Below, piece after piece: positions 11,831 to 22,696 of a DNA stretch of 64,000 nucleotides (positions are counted from its first letter, which is position 1; every line of letters begins with the position of its first letter). Below the pieces are notes generated by a model. The model worked only from the letters and a program-made list of their open reading frames with translations. It made no database searches and was not told the DNA's origin. Source of the stretch: Arthrobacter sp. M2012083 (lineage in GTDB: Bacteria > Actinomycetota > Actinomycetes > Actinomycetales > Micrococcaceae); contig NZ_AKKK01000008.1 in the NCBI RefSeq assembly GCF_000281065.1, forward strand, positions 1-64,000. Direction: 5' to 3'. The position numbers and the translations under genes are program-made.

Positions 11831-13167
11831 TGTGCGTCCTTAGCGGTGTTGGCCGTAGCCGTAGCGATCAGGGTGGGTAGAGCGTCCAGGAAACGGTTCG
11901 CTTGATCGACGGTCAGGATCAGCGGCGGCGCGAGGCGGATGGTCCTCGGGCCCGGGCTGTTGATGATGAAGCCGGCGTCCAAAGCTGCGGTCACCATGGC
12001 GGGTGCGATGTCGGCGTTCACATCGAAGCCGATCAACAGACCCTCGCCACGGACTTCAGTGACGGCCGCGATGGCGGCCAGTCCCTCACGAAGGTGGGCG
12101 CCGACAGTCAGCACGTTCTGCAGGACACCTTGGCTTTCGATCGCGTGGAGCGTGGCCAGCGCGGCGGCCGTAGCCACCGGATTCCCGCCGAACGTGGTGC
12201 CGTGTTGCCCGGCGGTGAGCAGGGCCGACGTCGTGCTTCCGAAGGTAACCAAGGCGCCTACCGGGAAACCGCCGCCGAGGCCCTTTGCGAGGGTCACGGC
12301 GTCGGGAACAATGCCGGCGTCTTCGCTGGCCAGCCATTTACCGGTCCGGCCGATGCCGGTCTGTACTTCGTCCAGGATCAGCAAGGCACCCGCTGCGGTG
12401 GTCACCTCGCGGGCCGCTTGCAGGTATTCCGCAGTGAGTGGGCGGACGCCCGCTTCGCCCTGGATGGGTTCCAGGAAAACGGCCGCTGTGGAATCGTCGA
12501 CGGCGGCATGCAAGGCTTCGATGTCGCCGAACGGGATGTGGACCACGCCACCGGGCAGTGGCTCAAACGGTGCACGGTAAGCCTCTTTGGCCGTGAGCGC
12601 CAAGGCGCCCATGGTGCGGCCGTGGAAGGCGCCCTCCAAGGCGATGATCTTGGTGCGCTTTCCATCGGAGTTATTCCGTCGGGCGAGCTTGAACGCTGCC
12701 TCGTTGGCCTCTGTACCGGAGTTGGCAAAGAAGACCTTGGACCCTGTCGGAGCATTGGCGAGGGCCAGGAGCTTTTCGGCCAAGGCAATTTGCGTGGGGC
12801 TCGTGAAGAAGTTCGAGACATGCCCAAGCGTGGCCAGTTGGCTGGAAATCACTGACGTGACGAAGGGGTGGGCGTGACCCAACGCGTTTACCGCAATACC
12901 ACCCAGGAGGTCCAGGTATTCCTTGCCGTCGGCGTCCCATACGAGACAACCGGCGCCGCGAACCAAGACGCGCTGTGGGGTGCCAAAGACGCCCATGAGC
13001 GACGACGAGTAACGGGCAAGCCAGTCAGCGCCTGAGCTCTGTGAAACGAGCGTGGTTGCGGCAGCCTCCACAGCGATGGGGGCCCCGCCCGCTTCGCGGT
13101 GTCCGACCGCACCCGGCCCACCATCGCTGCTGCGGCTTTCGGCGGTATGGCTCAGTTCGGTGCTCAT
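11827..13167 (-). CDS. argD: Acetylornithine aminotransferase
   Basis: PLP-dependent class III aminotransferase that makes N-acetylornithine. The 446-residue protein has [14 protein letters not shown] and the PLP-lysine block [14 protein letters not shown]. The first 45 or so residues, before [13 protein letters not shown], are poorly conserved-looking and rich in Ser, Gly and Ala; an internal start is possible. The ATG overlaps the argB stop as ATGA. Confidence 0.94.
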   Translation of the reverse strand: MSTELSHTAESRSSDGGPGAVGHREAGGAPIAVEAAATTLVSQSSGADWLARYSSSLMGVFGTPQRVLVRGAGCLVWDADGKEYLDLLGGIAVNALGHAHPFVTSVISSQLATLGHVSNFFTSPTQIALAEKLLALANAPTGSKVFFANSGTEANEAAFKLARRNNSDGKRTKIIALEGAFHGRTMGALALTAKEAYRAPFEPLPGGVVHIPFGDIEALHAAVDDSTAAVFLEPIQGEAGVRPLTAEYLQAAREVTTAAGALLILDEVQTGIGRTGKWLASEDAGIVPDAVTLAKGLGGGFPVGALVTFGSTTSALLTAGQHGTTFGGNPVATAAALATLHAIESQGVLQNVLTVGAHLREGLAAIAAVTEVRGEGLLIGFDVNADIAPAMVTAALDAGFIINSPGPRTIRLAPPLILTVDQANRFLDALPTLIATATANTAKDAQ

Positions 13168-14114
13168 GCGTTCACTTCCTCGTCGGGTACTACTTGCGTG
13201 CCAATGCCCGCCGTCGTGAAGGTTTCCAGCAGCATCGAGTGCGGGAGGCGGCCGTCAACGATGTGTGCGCGTTCCACACCTTCGTCAATGGCTTTGAGGC
13301 AGGCAGCCATCTTCGGGATCATTCCCGACTCGAGATTGGGCAACATCTCGCGGAGTTCCGATGCGGTCAGTGATGAGATCAGCGACGATTTGTCCGGCCA
13401 GTTGGCATACAGGCCTTCGACGTCGGTCAGGATGACCAGCTTGGTGGCGCCCAGGGCGGAGGCGACGGCGGCAGCTGCTGTGTCCGCGTTGACGTTGAGG
13501 ACCTGTCCGGTGGTGGGACCGGAACCGTTGCCGTCGTCGAGAATTTCCGGGGCGACCGTGGAGATCACGGGAATGCGGCCGGCGTCGAGAATGTCCTTGA
13601 TTCCCGCGGGATCCACACCCACTACTTCGCCCACCAGGCCCAGGTCCACCTCTTCGCCATCAACAACCGTGCCTGTGCGGACGGCGCGCAGTAGTCCGCC
13701 ATCTTCGCCTGACATGCCCACGGCGTAGGGACCGTGGGAGTTGATGAGGCCAACAAGCTCGCGTCCAACCTGGCCCGTGAGGACCATGCGGACCACATCC
13801 ATGGCTTCAGGGGTGGTGACGCGCAGGCCGCCCTTGAACTCGGACTCGATGCCCAGGCGGCTCAGCATGGAGTTGATCTGGGGGCCACCGCCATGGACCA
13901 CCACGGGGTGGATGCCAACGTGGTGGAGGAACACAATGTCCTCGGCGAAGGCACGACGAAGGTCGTCGTTGACCATAGCGTTGCCGCCGTACTTGATCAC
14001 CATGGTGGTACCGGCAAAACGCTGGATCCACGGAAGGGCCTCGATCAGGGTGCCGGCCTTGTCCTGGGCGTCACTCATGGAGGTGGTTTCGCGGGTGTGC
14101 GCAGTCATAGTCAT
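13164..14114 (-). CDS. argB: Acetylglutamate kinase
   Basis: Phosphorylates N-acetylglutamate. The amino acid kinase fold shows KYGGNAM near the N-terminus, [18 protein letters not shown], and [16 protein letters not shown] chose ATG 14114, four bases after the argJ stop with AGCGG in front, giving 316 residues; ATG 14108 and ATG 14075 (MSDAQDKAG) are alternatives. Feedback by arginine is usual for this family, but the N-terminal helix is too poorly defined here to judge. Confidence 0.95.
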   Translation of the reverse strand: MTMTAHTRETTSMSDAQDKAGTLIEALPWIQRFAGTTMVIKYGGNAMVNDDLRRAFAEDIVFLHHVGIHPVVVHGGGPQINSMLSRLGIESEFKGGLRVTTPEAMDVVRMVLTGQVGRELVGLINSHGPYAVGMSGEDGGLLRAVRTGTVVDGEEVDLGLVGEVVGVDPAGIKDILDAGRIPVISTVAPEILDDGNGSGPTTGQVLNVNADTAAAAVASALGATKLVILTDVEGLYANWPDKSSLISSLTASELREMLPNLESGMIPKMAACLKAIDEGVERAHIVDGRLPHSMLLETFTTAGIGTQVVPDEEVNA

Positions 14115-14118
14115 CCGC

Positions 14119-15285
14119 TCAGCTCGAGTATGCGCTGTTCTCGTGCACGTAATCGTGCGTGAGGTCGTTGGTCCAAATGGTGGCTTCGGCATCGCCGGCC
14201 TGCAGGTCGATTTCGACCAGCACTTCGCGCGGCTCAAGGTCCACCAGGTTACGGTCATCGCCGATTGCGCCGTTGCGGCAGATCTGCACACCGTTCATTG
14301 CGACGTTGAGCTGGTCCGCCTCGAAGACGGCGTCAGTCGTTCCCACGGCCGAGAGCACACGGCCCCAGTTAGGGTCCTTGCCGAAGATGGCGGCTTTGAA
14401 CAGGTTGGAGCGGGCAACACTGCGGCTAACGATTTCGGCATCGCGTTCGCTGGCAGCGTTGAACGTCCGGATGGCGATGTCGTGGCTGGCGCCTTCGGCG
14501 TCACCGATGAGCTTGCGGGCCAGTTCGGCGCAGACCTGGGTGACCGCTTCGCTCAACTGCTCGGCAGATGGCAACGCCTCGGACGCCCCGGATGCCAGCA
14601 GCACCACGGTGTCGTTGGTGGACATGCAGCCGTCCGAGTCTGCCCGGTCAAAGGTGACGCGCGTGGCATCCCGCAGGACGACGTCGAGTTCATCAGCAGG
14701 AACCTCGGCGTCGGTAGTGAGGACCACCAGCATCGTAGCCAGGCCCGGCGCCAACATGCCGGCACCCTTGGCGATGCCACCCACGGTGAACTGCTTGCCT
14801 TCGGCGTCGGTGCCCGTGAAGACGGCTTCCTTGGACACGCTGTCCGTGGTCATGATCGCCGTGGCGGCAGCGGAGCCGCCGTCCTCCGACAGGTCGCGGA
14901 AAGCGGCCTCGACGCCGGGAAGGATCTTGTCCATGGGCAACTGCTCGCCGATCAGCCCAGTTGAGCAGACCACGACGTCGGAAGCAGATACTCCCAGCAC
15001 ATCTGCCACTTTCTCGGCCGTGGCGTGGGTGTTCTGGAAGCCCTGCGGACCGGTGCAGGCGTTGGCTCCACCGGAGTTCAGGACCACGGCATCCACTCGT
15101 CCGTCGCTGACCACTTGGCGTGACCAGTGGACTGGTGCAGCAGCCACGCGGTTGGAGGTAAAGACGGCGGCGGCGGACTTTTGTGGTCCGTCGTTGACTA
15201 CCAGGGCCAGGTCCGGGTTGCCCGAGGCCTTAATGGCGGCTTTGACGCCTGCGGCGCGGAATCCCTTGGGGGCGGTAATGGTCAC
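14119..15285 (-). CDS. argJ: Glutamate N-acetyltransferase / amino-acid acetyltransferase
   Basis: Bifunctional ArgJ that recycles the acetyl group from N-acetylornithine to glutamate. The 388-residue precursor has the self-cleavage region [17 protein letters not shown], where family members cut before the Thr of ATML to expose the nucleophile. Start GTG 15285 overlaps the argC stop as GTGA and gives the normal N-terminus [14 protein letters not shown]. Presence of ArgJ means the cyclic acetyl pathway is used. Confidence 0.95.
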   Translation of the reverse strand: MTITAPKGFRAAGVKAAIKASGNPDLALVVNDGPQKSAAAVFTSNRVAAAPVHWSRQVVSDGRVDAVVLNSGGANACTGPQGFQNTHATAEKVADVLGVSASDVVVCSTGLIGEQLPMDKILPGVEAAFRDLSEDGGSAAATAIMTTDSVSKEAVFTGTDAEGKQFTVGGIAKGAGMLAPGLATMLVVLTTDAEVPADELDVVLRDATRVTFDRADSDGCMSTNDTVVLLASGASEALPSAEQLSEAVTQVCAELARKLIGDAEGASHDIAIRTFNAASERDAEIVSRSVARSNLFKAAIFGKDPNWGRVLSAVGTTDAVFEADQLNVAMNGVQICRNGAIGDDRNLVDLEPREVLVEIDLQAGDAEATIWTNDLTHDYVHENSAYSS

Positions 15286-16313
15286 GGTGCAACTCCCTGG
15301 AGGTTCAGGCCGGCGGTTTCGTCCAGGCCGAGGGCAATGTTCATGGACTGCACGGCGCCGCCAGCGGTTCCCTTGGTGAGGTTGTCGATAGCGCACGTCA
15401 CGATCACGCGGCCCGTGTGGGCGTCGAAGGCCAGCTGCATCACCGCATGGTTGGAGCCCTGGACCGACTTGGTGGTGGGCCACTGCCCCTCCGGCAGGAG
15501 GTGCACGAACGGTTCGTCGTCGTAGGCATCTGCCCAGGCTTGGCGAAGCTCCGCGTAGGAAACGCCGTGGCCAACCTTGGCCGTTGCCGTGGTCAGGATG
15601 CCGCGGCTCATCGGAGCCAGTGTTGGCGTGAACGAGACATTTACCGACTCTCCAGCCGCATTGGACAATCCCTGCTCGATCTCAGGTGTGTGCCGGTGTC
15701 CGCCGCCAACACCGTAAGGGCTCATGGAACCCATGACTTCAGAGCCAATCAAATTGACTTTGGCAGCCTTGCCCGCGCCTGAGGTCCCCGAGGCGGAGAC
15801 AATCACGACGTCGTCCGTCAGGAGGAGGCTGTTGGCGAACCCCGGCGTCAAGGCGAGCAGGGCCGACGTCGGGTAGCACCCGGGAACGGCGATGCGCGTG
15901 GCACCTTTGAGGGCTTCGCGCTGGCCGGGGAGCTCCGGAAGACCATATGGCCAGGTGCCCGCGTGGGCGGAGCCGTAGAACTTTTCCCACGCCTCGGCGT
16001 CCTGCAAACGGTGGTCAGCACCGGCGTCGATGACTACTGTGCCTTCAGGCAACTGCGCAGCGATCTCGGCTGAGGCACCGTGTGGCAGGGCAAGGAACAC
16101 GACGTCATGGCCCGACAGGTTCTCCACCGTGGTGTCTTCCAGGATCCGGCTGGCCAAACCGTGGAGATGCGGCTGCAACTCCCCTAGTCTGGAACCGGCG
16201 TTGCTGTGCGCGGTGATGGCACCGATGGTGACGTTTGGATGGCCTGCCAGCAAGCGCAGGACTTCTCCCCCGGCGTAGCCGCTGGCACCGGAGACGGCAA
16301 CAGAAATAGTCAT
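15282..16313 (-). CDS. argC: N-acetyl-gamma-glutamyl-phosphate reductase
   Basis: NADPH-dependent reductase and first gene of the arg operon. The 343-residue protein has the Rossmann start [18 protein letters not shown], the catalytic Cys block [13 protein letters not shown], and [12 protein letters not shown] 16313 is preceded by TGGAG at good spacing; an upstream start at 16331 lacks one. A likely ArgR operator lies upstream. Confidence 0.96.
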   Translation of the reverse strand: MTISVAVSGASGYAGGEVLRLLAGHPNVTIGAITAHSNAGSRLGELQPHLHGLASRILEDTTVENLSGHDVVFLALPHGASAEIAAQLPEGTVVIDAGADHRLQDAEAWEKFYGSAHAGTWPYGLPELPGQREALKGATRIAVPGCYPTSALLALTPGFANSLLLTDDVVIVSASGTSGAGKAAKVNLIGSEVMGSMSPYGVGGGHRHTPEIEQGLSNAAGESVNVSFTPTLAPMSRGILTTATAKVGHGVSYAELRQAWADAYDDEPFVHLLPEGQWPTTKSVQGSNHAVMQLAFDAHTGRVIVTCAIDNLTKGTAGGAVQSMNIALGLDETAGLNLQGVAP

Positions 16314-16327
16314 GACTCCACTGTACA

Positions 16328-16366
16328 GCAAGAATATTCATGCTGTCCGATATTTATGCATGCATT
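16328..16366 (-). promoter_or_regulatory. Candidate ArgR operator and promoter of the arg operon
   Basis: On the minus strand the AT-rich stretch contains ATGCATAAATA and, 10 bp later, GCATGAATATTCTTGC. The latter holds the near-palindromic TGAATATTC core typical of ARG boxes. Two adjacent boxes before the first operon gene is the usual ArgR layout. The core promoter probably overlaps (TAAATA as a -10-like box). Confidence 0.5.
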
Positions 16367-16480
16367 GGTGAGCAGTCCCATTATTTTGGAGATTAGCCGT
16401 ATGCTTAGTGGAGGGTGATCCAGACCGTGCAGTCCGAACGTCGGCTGCAGCGTTGCCCGTTAGCGATACGGGGCACATTT

Positions 16481-17569
16481 ATGTCACCCACGTCCACCGC
16501 TGAGCGCCCCAAAGCTCGCGCAATTCAACCAAATCCCGTCGTCCAGAGCTACTCAGAGCTCCTCAAGAGCGTCAAGGCAGCCGGACTCCTCGAACGCCGT
16601 AGCGGCTTCTACATCTGGGTCTTCGTGGCCTTGGTACTGCTCATGGCCGGCACCTGGCTCGGCTTCGCACTCATCGGCGATTCCTGGTACCAGCTCTTGA
16701 TTGCTGCGGCTGTGGGCATCCTGTGCACGCAGCTTAGCTTCCTTGCCCACGAGGCAGGTCACAAGCAGATCTTCGCTTCGCGGCGCGCCAACGACTGGTC
16801 CGCCCGCCTCCTGGCCACCGGTGTGGCCGGCATCAGCTACTCCTGGTGGGAACAGAAGCATGGAGCCCACCACAACCACCCCAACGTCATCTCCAAAGAC
16901 CCGGACATCCGGAACAACGCCTTGGTGTTCTACGAAGACGCTGCAGCTGAACGTAAAGGCCGCCTGGCCTTCCTCACCAAGAAGCAGGGCTGGTTCTTCT
17001 TCCCGCTCCTGACGCTCCTGGGCTTGAGCTTGCAATTCGACTCCCTTCGCTTTGTTTTCGGCAAGCAGAAAGTTCGTCACCGCTGGGTAGAGACGCCTAT
17101 CCTCGTAGCGAGGCTCGCCGCCCTCCCGGTTCTGGCTTTCACATTCCTGCCCATCGGTATGGCGTTCGCCTTCCTGGGCGTGCAAATCATGGTCTATGGC
17201 TTCTACATGGGTGCCTCGTTCGCCCCGAACCACAAGGGCATGCCGGTCCTTCCCAAGGACAGCCGGGTGGACTTCCTCAACCGCCAGATCCTGACCTCGC
17301 GCAACATCTCCGGTGGCCTCTTCATGGACTTCCTCCTGGGCGGACTCAACCGGCAGGTGGAGCACCACCTGTTCCCGGACATGGCACGTCCCCATTTGTA
17401 CAAGGCCACCAAAATCGTGCGCGAGTTCTGCGCCAAACACTCCATTCCCTACACCGAAACCACGTTGGTGCAGTCCTACGGCATCGTGGTCAGATACCTG
17501 AATGAAGTAGGCCTGGCAGCAGGCCGCGGCTTCGACTGCCCCGTCGCGTCGACGCACGGACGCCGCTAG
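16481..17569 (+). CDS. Membrane fatty acid desaturase / acyl-CoA desaturase
   Basis: A 362-residue di-iron membrane desaturase with all three histidine boxes: HEAGH, HGAHHNH and QVEHH. The order HX3H, HX2HH, QX2HH matches linoleoyl-CoA/front-end type desaturases. Hydrophobic segments near FYIWVFVALVLLMAGTWLGF and the LLIAAAVGILCT region support a membrane location. It should add a double bond to lipid acyl chains, perhaps for cold adaptation (inference). GTG 16415 would add 22 residues, with GGAGG only two bases upstream, so ATG 16481 is preferred. Confidence 0.9.
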   Translation: MSPTSTAERPKARAIQPNPVVQSYSELLKSVKAAGLLERRSGFYIWVFVALVLLMAGTWLGFALIGDSWYQLLIAAAVGILCTQLSFLAHEAGHKQIFASRRANDWSARLLATGVAGISYSWWEQKHGAHHNHPNVISKDPDIRNNALVFYEDAAAERKGRLAFLTKKQGWFFFPLLTLLGLSLQFDSLRFVFGKQKVRHRWVETPILVARLAALPVLAFTFLPIGMAFAFLGVQIMVYGFYMGASFAPNHKGMPVLPKDSRVDFLNRQILTSRNISGGLFMDFLLGGLNRQVEHHLFPDMARPHLYKATKIVREFCAKHSIPYTETTLVQSYGIVVRYLNEVGLAAGRGFDCPVASTHGRR

Positions 17570-17654
17570 GCGTTCGACACGGGAGGCCCCAACCTCCCTA
17601 GGATGGATTCTGAAACCGGGCACCGGAAGGACCGCCCCGGAGTAAGGAGCCACC

Positions 17655-18620
17655 ATGACGCACGCCATCGTTGCAAAGCAGTCCGGAGGACCTGAGGTCC
17701 TCGAGTACGCATCCGTGGAAGTACCGTCGCCTGGCCCCGGCCAGCTGTTGATCAAGGTCGCAGCTGCCGGGGTCAATTTCATTGAGACCTACCAACGCAG
17801 CGGCACCTACAAGGTGGACTACCCGTTCACTCCGGGCGCCGAGGCAGCCGGCACCGTGGAGGCCGTCGGAGCGGGGGTTGAGGAATTTTCCGTCGGCGAC
17901 CGAATTGCCACGGCCGAGGGAACCAAGACCTACGCGGAATACGCACTGGTTGACGCGAGCAAGGCTCTGCCGGTTCCGGCCGGCGTCGATGATCACACTG
18001 CCGCGGCCCTGCCCCTCCAGGGAATTACGGCCCATTACCTGATGAATTCATCCTTCCGGGTGGAGCCCGGCCACACAGTTCTCCTGCATGCAGGTGCCGG
18101 CGGCGTGGGCCTGCTGCTGACACAGCTGCTCAAGGCCCGCGGCGCGCGCGTCATTACCACCGTCTCCTCCGATGAGAAGGCCGACCTCTCCACGCTGGCA
18201 GGCGCCGATGAAGTGCTCCGCTACGAGGGCTTCGCTGACAAGGTCCGTGAACTCACCGAGGGCGAAGGCGTCAACGTAGTGTACGACGGCGTAGGCAAGG
18301 ACACGTTCGACGACTCCCTTAAGAGCCTGCGCATCCGGGGTGCCATGGTGCTCTTCGGTGCTGCCTCCGGCCCTGTACCGCCGTTCGATCCACAGCGTTT
18401 GAACGCCGCAGGTTCGCTCACTCTGACGAGGCCCACCATGGCGCACTTTGTTCAGAACGCCCAGGAACGCCGGTGGCGCTCAGCGGAGATTTTTGACGCC
18501 GCCGCCAACGGCACCCTTGCTGTCAGGGTGGGCGCAACCTACCCGCTCGCGGAAGCCGCCCAGGCTCACAGGGACCTTGAAGGCCGCCGTACCACCGGAA
18601 AAGTCCTTCTGGTTCCCTGA
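17655..18620 (+). CDS. NADPH:quinone oxidoreductase, zinc-free MDR family
   Basis: A 321-residue medium-chain reductase: GroES-like N-terminal half and a Rossmann half with LLHAGAGGVGLLLTQL. The catalytic zinc cysteines of alcohol dehydrogenases are absent. GVNFIETYQRSGTYKVDYPFTPG is typical of QOR1 enzymes, which reduce quinones with NADPH. AAGGAG lies nine bases before the ATG. It stands alone between the desaturase and the NRPS gene; whether it takes part in their pathways is unknown. Confidence 0.9.
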   Translation: MTHAIVAKQSGGPEVLEYASVEVPSPGPGQLLIKVAAAGVNFIETYQRSGTYKVDYPFTPGAEAAGTVEAVGAGVEEFSVGDRIATAEGTKTYAEYALVDASKALPVPAGVDDHTAAALPLQGITAHYLMNSSFRVEPGHTVLLHAGAGGVGLLLTQLLKARGARVITTVSSDEKADLSTLAGADEVLRYEGFADKVRELTEGEGVNVVYDGVGKDTFDDSLKSLRIRGAMVLFGAASGPVPPFDPQRLNAAGSLTLTRPTMAHFVQNAQERRWRSAEIFDAAANGTLAVRVGATYPLAEAAQAHRDLEGRRTTGKVLLVP

Positions 18621-18728
18621 CCCTCTTGAACGCCATCTGTGCAAAAAGCGAACAGTGGGGGAACAAAGCCTGACGTGCAGGAAGCGGCGGACACCTTTTG
18701 TTCATCTTTCTGCGGAAAGCTGACAGAC

Positions 18729-21700
18729 GTGAGCACAGAACATCCCGCTGGGGCCGGTACGACGCCTGCCCTGATGACGTACCGTCCCCAGCTACCGGGA
18801 GGGGCCGCGGCTCCCGCCGAGCGAACTCTCGTTGACATCCTGGAAGAAACCGCTTCATCATTCCCCGAGGCGTCGGCCCTGGATGATGGGCACAGGTCGT
18901 TGAGCTACACCGAGTTACTCAAGGCCGTTCGCGCTTTTGCCACGCAATTGAATAATGCGGGGCTTGGCCGAGGAGACAAAATCGGCGTCCGGATCCCGTC
19001 CGGCACCAATGAGCTCTACATCGCCATACTTGGAATCCTCATGGCTGGTGCTGCCTATGTTCCCGTGGATGCGGATGACCCCGAAGAGCGGGCCCGTCTG
19101 GTTTTCGGCGAAGCCAGGGTGGGGGCAGTCATTGCCGGGGGCCTTGACATCCAGCTCTCCGGCCCGGCAAAGGAAGGTGTCTCAACGCCATCCGTGCCCG
19201 GATTGGACGACGACTCGTGGATCATCTTTACCTCCGGATCCACCGGGACTCCCAAGGGCGTCGCAGTGAAGCACCGTTCGTCAGCAGCGTTCGTTGATGC
19301 GGAGGCCCGGATCTTCCTCCAAGCTGAGCCGATCGGCCCGCAGGACCGCGTACTTGCCGGCCTTTCCGTAGCTTTCGATGCTTCCTGCGAGGAGATGTGG
19401 CTGGCCTGGCGGCACGGAGCCTGCCTGGTACCCGCACCACGGGCCCTTGTTCGAACCGGCATGGACCTCGGTCCCTGGCTCATCAACCACGGCATTACCG
19501 TAGTTTCAACTGTGCCCACCCTTGCCGCGCTGTGGCCGGCCGAAGCATTGGAAAACGTCCGTTTGCTCATCTTCGGCGGCGAAGCCTGCCCGCCTGAATT
19601 GGCCGAGCGCTTGGCAGTGGACGGTCGTGAAGTGTGGAACACCTACGGGCCCACTGAGGCCACGGTCGTTGCCTGCGCCGCGCCCTTGGGTGGACCCGGC
19701 CCCGTGCGGATCGGCCTGCCGTTGGACGGTTGGGACCTGGCCGTCGTCGATCCACTGGGCGTTCCGGTGGCCGAAGGCGAAATCGGCGAACTGATCATCG
19801 GCGGGGTAGGGCTGGCCCGCTACCTCGATCCCGCCAAAGACGCCGAGAAGTATGCCCCTATGACCACACTGGCATGGGATCGCGCTTACCGTTCGGGCGA
19901 CTTGGTGCGATACGACTCAGAGGGCCTGATCTTCATGGGAAGGGCCGATGAACAGGTCAAGCTGGGTGGACGCCGGATCGAACTCGGCGAAGTGGATGCA
20001 GCGCTTCAGTCCTTGCCCGGCATAGCCGGCGCGGCTGCTGCAGTACAGACCACCGCGGCCGGCAACCAAATCCTGGTGGGTTACCTGGCTCCCGTTGACG
20101 GTTACGAGCCGGACCTGAACGAGGCCCGCAGGCTGCTGGGCGAAAGCCTCCCGGCAGCCCTGGTCCCCTTGCTGACCATCGTCGATTCCCTCCCCACCAA
20201 AACCAGCGGAAAAGTAGATCGTCATGCCCTTCCTTGGCCGCTTGCGGGAGCCGGTGCCGCCGAGGCAAGCAACGCTCCACTGAACCTTCCCGATGATGCC
20301 CGCTGGGTGGTAGACCAGTGGGAGTCCGTGCTGGGAAGCCCGGTCAGTTCACTCGACGCCGATTTCTTCGCCTATGGCGGCGGGTCCTTGGCCGCCGCCC
20401 AGCTCGTTTCGGCCCTCCGCGTTCGGTACCCCACTATCACCGTCGCCGATATCTATGCGACGCCCCGCGTGGGGGCGCTGATTGACGCTGCAAGGCAGTC
20501 ACTTCCCGACGGCGGATCGCTGGGGCCCGCTGCTGAGCGCACCGTCCGTGCTACCGCCTTGAAGTCACAAATCTTCCAGGTCCTCATGGGCGTCCCGCTG
20601 CACATTCTCGTGGGAATGAGATGGCTGACTTACCTGATGGCCGCCAACAAACTCCTGGCAGACTTCGCCGGATTCGCGGCGGCACCCGTGGCCTCCTGGT
20701 GGTGGATCGCAGCGTCGTGGCTGGTCTTCGTCAGCCCCTTGGGCCGGATGGCGATCTCCGTGGTGGCGGCAAGGGTGCTGCTCGGCAGGATTGAACCCGG
20801 GACATATCCGCGATCGGGCAAGACCCATCTGCGGCTGTGGCTCGCAGAACAAATTCAGGATCTCTCAGGTGCCATCGGCCTTGCCAGCGCCCCGTTCGTC
20901 CCCTACTACGCGCGTGCCTTGGGTGCAAAGATCGGCAAGGACGTCCACTTGCACTCCCTGCCCCCTGTCACGGGCCTGCTGTCTTTGGGTAGTGGAGCAA
21001 ACATCGAGCCCGAAGTGGACCTATCGGGCTGGTGGGTGGACGGCGATTCAGTCCACATCGGCCAAATCCATGTGGGAGCCGGTGCCGTTGTGGGCGCACG
21101 CAGCACCCTCATGCCCGGAGCGACCATCGGCGCAGGCGCCCACGTCGATGCCGGATCCGCTGTGCTGGGCAAAGTGAAAGCCGGGCACCTCGTGGCCGGC
21201 TCCCCCGCAGAACGTCGCGGGAAAGCCAAGCACGAATGGCCGGCAGCAACCAGCCGACGGCCCGTCGTCGACCGGCTCTGGTTCTCCGCCTTCGCCAGCG
21301 CGTCGGCCCTGCTGGTCCTTATCCCCTACATCTCTGCGTTCGCGGGCGCACTGGTGGTCCTGAATTTCATCCAGGGCCATGAGTCGCTGGAAACAGCGCT
21401 GCCACAGATCGCCCTGGCCGTTCCCCTTGCGGCCCTGGTGTGGTTCTTCGGCAATCTGATGCTCATCCTGATCGTTGCGAGGCTTCTCGGTTTGGGCCTG
21501 AAAGAGGGCTACTACCGCGTGCGCAGCCGCATCGGCTGGCAAGTCTGGGCCACGGAGCGCCTTCTCGACATGGCTCGAGACCTCCTCTTCCCCGTCTATG
21601 CGAGCCTCTTCACGCCGCTCTGGTTGCGTCTCCTCGGGGCCAAAGTTGGCAAGAACGTGGAGGCCTCCACGGTGCTGCTGGTTCCAAAAATGACCACCAT

Positions 21701-22685
21701 CGGCGACGGCGCCTTCCTGGCTGACGACACTATGGTGGCCTCATACGAGCTTGGCGGTGGATGGATGAAAATTGCTCCAGCCAAAATCGGGAAGCGATCC
21801 TTCCTTGGCAACTCCGGGATGACCGCTGCTGGACGGAACGTGCCCAAGAACTCCCTTGTCGCGGTACTGTCTGCCACCCCCGCGAAAGCAAAATCCGGAA
21901 CCTCCTGGCTTGGCAGCCCGCCTGTCAGATTGCGCCGCACGGCCGTAAACGCCGACCAGACCCGAACCTTCCAGCCACCCCTCAAGCTCAAGGTGGCGCG
22001 CGCTGTGTGGGAACTGTGCCGACTGGTGCCCGTCATCCTCACCGTGGCGATCGCTGTCAGCGTCATGCTGGTCCTGGACTGGATAGCACGTGGCTGGGGT
22101 TACTGGATTGCGGCAGTCCTCGGCGGTGTAGTGATGCTGGCAGCGGGAGCCGTGGCGGCGCTCAGCTCCATGGTGGCAAAGTGGGTTCTGGTAGGAACCA
22201 TCCGCTCGGGCGAGCACCCGCTGTGGAGCTCGTTCATTTGGCGCAACGAGGTTGTGGACACCTTCATTGAAATGGTCAGTGCGCCGTGGTTTGCCCGCTC
22301 TGCCGCCGGAACTCCTGCCTTGGTGTGGTGGCTCCGTGGGCTGGGCGCCAAGATCGGCCGGGGAACGTGGTGTGAGAGCTATTGGCTCCCCGAGGCCGAT
22401 CTCGTGTCCCTTGGTGAGAACTCCACAGTCAACCGTGGCTGCGTTGTTCAAACGCACCTGTTCCATGACCGCGTGATGAGCATGGATACAGTGACGCTTG
22501 GAAATGGGGCAACGATGGGCCCGCACGGCGTCATCCTTCCCGCAGCCAGCATCGGCGACGGCGGAACTGTTGGTCCGGCGTCGTTGGTCATGCGTGGCGA
22601 AACCGTCCCGGCGGGGACGTATTGGATGGGTAACCCTGTGAGCCCGTGGGTGGGCCCGCCTGCACAAGCGCCCCGTCTCAAGTAG
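18729..22685 (+). CDS. Pls/PosA-type non-ribosomal peptide synthetase (cationic poly-amino-acid synthetase candidate)
   Basis: A 1,318-residue membrane NRPS without condensation or thioesterase domains. Adenylation domain about 35-500: IIFTSGSTGTPKG (A3, 165-177), FDASCEEMW (A4, 216-224), NTYGPTEAT (A5), YRSGDL (A7) and the K495 of TSGKVDR (A10). The carrier domain has GGGSL with phosphopantetheine Ser at 553. From about 610 on, membrane spans alternate with three hexapeptide-repeat (left-handed beta-helix-like) blocks, near 735-830, about 985-1050 and about 1215-1310. This is the layout of epsilon-poly-lysine synthetase relatives. By alignment to GrsA I read the specificity code as D-A-E-S-I-G-T-V-V-K, close to the lysine code. 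GTG 18729 is the chosen start; the frame is open back to 18639. Confidence 0.85.
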   Translation: MSTEHPAGAGTTPALMTYRPQLPGGAAAPAERTLVDILEETASSFPEASALDDGHRSLSYTELLKAVRAFATQLNNAGLGRGDKIGVRIPSGTNELYIAILGILMAGAAYVPVDADDPEERARLVFGEARVGAVIAGGLDIQLSGPAKEGVSTPSVPGLDDDSWIIFTSGSTGTPKGVAVKHRSSAAFVDAEARIFLQAEPIGPQDRVLAGLSVAFDASCEEMWLAWRHGACLVPAPRALVRTGMDLGPWLINHGITVVSTVPTLAALWPAEALENVRLLIFGGEACPPELAERLAVDGREVWNTYGPTEATVVACAAPLGGPGPVRIGLPLDGWDLAVVDPLGVPVAEGEIGELIIGGVGLARYLDPAKDAEKYAPMTTLAWDRAYRSGDLVRYDSEGLIFMGRADEQVKLGGRRIELGEVDAALQSLPGIAGAAAAVQTTAAGNQILVGYLAPVDGYEPDLNEARRLLGESLPAALVPLLTIVDSLPTKTSGKVDRHALPWPLAGAGAAEASNAPLNLPDDARWVVDQWESVLGSPVSSLDADFFAYGGGSLAAAQLVSALRVRYPTITVADIYATPRVGALIDAARQSLPDGGSLGPAAERTVRATALKSQIFQVLMGVPLHILVGMRWLTYLMAANKLLADFAGFAAAPVASWWWIAASWLVFVSPLGRMAISVVAARVLLGRIEPGTYPRSGKTHLRLWLAEQIQDLSGAIGLASAPFVPYYARALGAKIGKDVHLHSLPPVTGLLSLGSGANIEPEVDLSGWWVDGDSVHIGQIHVGAGAVVGARSTLMPGATIGAGAHVDAGSAVLGKVKAGHLVAGSPAERRGKAKHEWPAATSRRPVVDRLWFSAFASASALLVLIPYISAFAGALVVLNFIQGHESLETALPQIALAVPLAALVWFFGNLMLILIVARLLGLGLKEGYYRVRSRIGWQVWATERLLDMARDLLFPVYASLFTPLWLRLLGAKVGKNVEASTVLLVPKMTTIGDGAFLADDTMVASYELGGGWMKIAPAKIGKRSFLGNSGMTAAGRNVPKNSLVAVLSATPAKAKSGTSWLGSPPVRLRRTAVNADQTRTFQPPLKLKVARAVWELCRLVPVILTVAIAVSVMLVLDWIARGWGYWIAAVLGGVVMLAAGAVAALSSMVAKWVLVGTIRSGEHPLWSSFIWRNEVVDTFIEMVSAPWFARSAAGTPALVWWLRGLGAKIGRGTWCESYWLPEADLVSLGENSTVNRGCVVQTHLFHDRVMSMDTVTLGNGATMGPHGVILPAASIGDGGTVGPASLVMRGETVPAGTYWMGNPVSPWVGPPAQAPRLK

Positions 22686-22696
22686 ATTGGGACACA

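Noticed and set aside
16553-17782. 409-codon minus-strand frame opposite the desaturase
   Set aside because: Antisense to a gene with three intact histidine boxes; no signature of its own.
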